A stretch of DNA of 15,012 nucleotides from CAZYBG01 sp964645155 (GTDB lineage Bacteria > Pseudomonadota > Alphaproteobacteria > Rhodobacterales > Rhodobacteraceae): assembly GCA_964645155.1 (NCBI GenBank), contig CAZYBG010000078.1:1-15012 (forward strand), given 5' to 3'. Position 1 is the first letter of the stretch. Each line of letters opens with the position of its first letter. The position numbers and the translations under genes are program-made. The notes under the pieces were generated by a model that had not been told where the DNA came from, did no database searches, and worked only from the letters and a program-made list of their open reading frames with translations. Shown here in pieces: positions 14,458 to 15,012 of the stretch.

Positions 14458-15012
14458 TCAGCCGCCGACGACCGTATATGTCCCCGAGCCGGCGAGGATG
14501 CCGCGGAAACCGCCCGGCTCGTCGAGCGAGAAGACGATGATCGGCAGGTGGTTGTCGCGCGCGAGCGCGATCGCGCTCGCGTCCATCACGCGGAGGTTCT
14601 TCTGCAGCACCTCGTCGTAGCTCACCCGGTCGTAGCGTTTCGCGTCGGGATGCTGCATCGGGTCCTTGTCGTAGACGCCGTCCACCTTGGTGCCCTTGAA
14701 GATCGCCTCGCAGGCCATCTCGCTGGCGCGCAGCGTCGCCGCGGTGTCGGTGGTGAAGTAGGGGTTGCCGGTGCCGGCCGCGAAGATGCAGACGCGCCCC
14801 TTCTCGAGGTGGCGCACCGCGCGGCGGCGGATGTAGGGCTCGCAGACCTGGTCCATCGGAATCGCCGAGATCGTCCTTGTATAGACCCCGATCGCCTCCA
14901 GCGCGGCCTGCATCGCAAGCGCGTTCATCACCGTCGCCAGCATGCCCATGTAGTCGGCCGTCGTCCGCTCCATCCCCTGGGCGCTGCCCTGCAGGCCGCG
15001 GAAGATGTTGCC
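14458..15012 (-). CDS. pyrH: UMP kinase, C-terminal 184 residues (5' end outside window)
   Basis: PyrH phosphorylates UMP to UDP with ATP in pyrimidine nucleotide synthesis and belongs to the hexameric amino acid kinase family. The frame is open to the right edge. The visible part starts GNIFRGLQGSAQGMERTTADYMGMLATV, the region after the N-terminal KxSGE motif, which lies outside the window together with about 55-65 residues. Present are GNIFRG (1-6 of the visible part), MGMLATVMNALAMQ, FAAGTGNPYFTTDTAA, the nucleotide-binding TKVDGVYDKDP, and SYDEVLQKNLRVMDASAIALARD. All are canonical. An internal ATG at 14973 is not the start, because conserved sequence precedes it. Confidence 0.97.
   Translation of the reverse strand, partial: GNIFRGLQGSAQGMERTTADYMGMLATVMNALAMQAALEAIGVYTRTISAIPMDQVCEPYIRRRAVRHLEKGRVCIFAAGTGNPYFTTDTAATLRASEMACEAIFKGTKVDGVYDKDPMQHPDAKRYDRVSYDEVLQKNLRVMDASAIALARDNHLPIIVFSLDEPGGFRGILAGSGTYTVVGG

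Overview
The window is GC-rich (low to mid 70s percent where I sampled) and every real gene lies on the minus strand. It reads from pyrH at the right edge to a photolyase at the left edge. Gene content, gene order, the use of LpxI rather than LpxH, and the protein sequences point to a high-GC alphaproteobacterium, most likely of the Rhodobacterales/Paracoccaceae group. I cannot name a genus.

Layout in transcription order (right to left). (1) 15012-13824: pyrH (5' part cut by the window) and frr, for UMP phosphorylation and ribosome recycling. (2) 13779-9719: uppS, cdsA, dxr and rseP, for isoprenoid lipid carrier, CDP-diacylglycerol, the MEP pathway and intramembrane proteolysis; uppS/cdsA and cdsA/dxr overlap, and dxr/rseP are 4 nt apart. 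(3) 9618-6612: bamA and a Skp/OmpH-like chaperone, for outer-membrane protein assembly. (4) 6514-4438: fabZ, lpxA and lpxI, for 3-hydroxyacyl chemistry and early lipid A synthesis. (5) 4268-3921: a small predicted lipoprotein of unknown function, placed between lpxI and lpxB after the largest gene-free stretch in the window (169 nt). (6) 3920-2745: lpxB, lipid A disaccharide synthase. (7) 2666-1: trmJ-like tRNA 2'-O-methyltransferase, a class V aminotransferase-fold protein, and the first 190 residues of a deoxyribodipyrimidine photolyase.

Together the central genes form the conserved envelope-biogenesis cluster: lipid carrier and phospholipid precursors, outer-membrane protein assembly, and lipid A. 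Compared with the E. coli arrangement, dxr lies after cdsA rather than before uppS, lpxI is present next to lpxA, and lpxD is absent between skp and fabZ. No stretch over 300 nt lacks a gene. I see no tRNA, rRNA, CRISPR, insertion sequence or phage gene.

I found no novel multi-gene system; this is mostly an ordinary housekeeping region. The items most worth a second look are the unknown lipoprotein inside the lpx genes, the Ala at the predicted LpxA acyl-ruler position, the repeat-encoded Pro/Asp tail on the Skp-like protein, and the TTGACA element before bamA.
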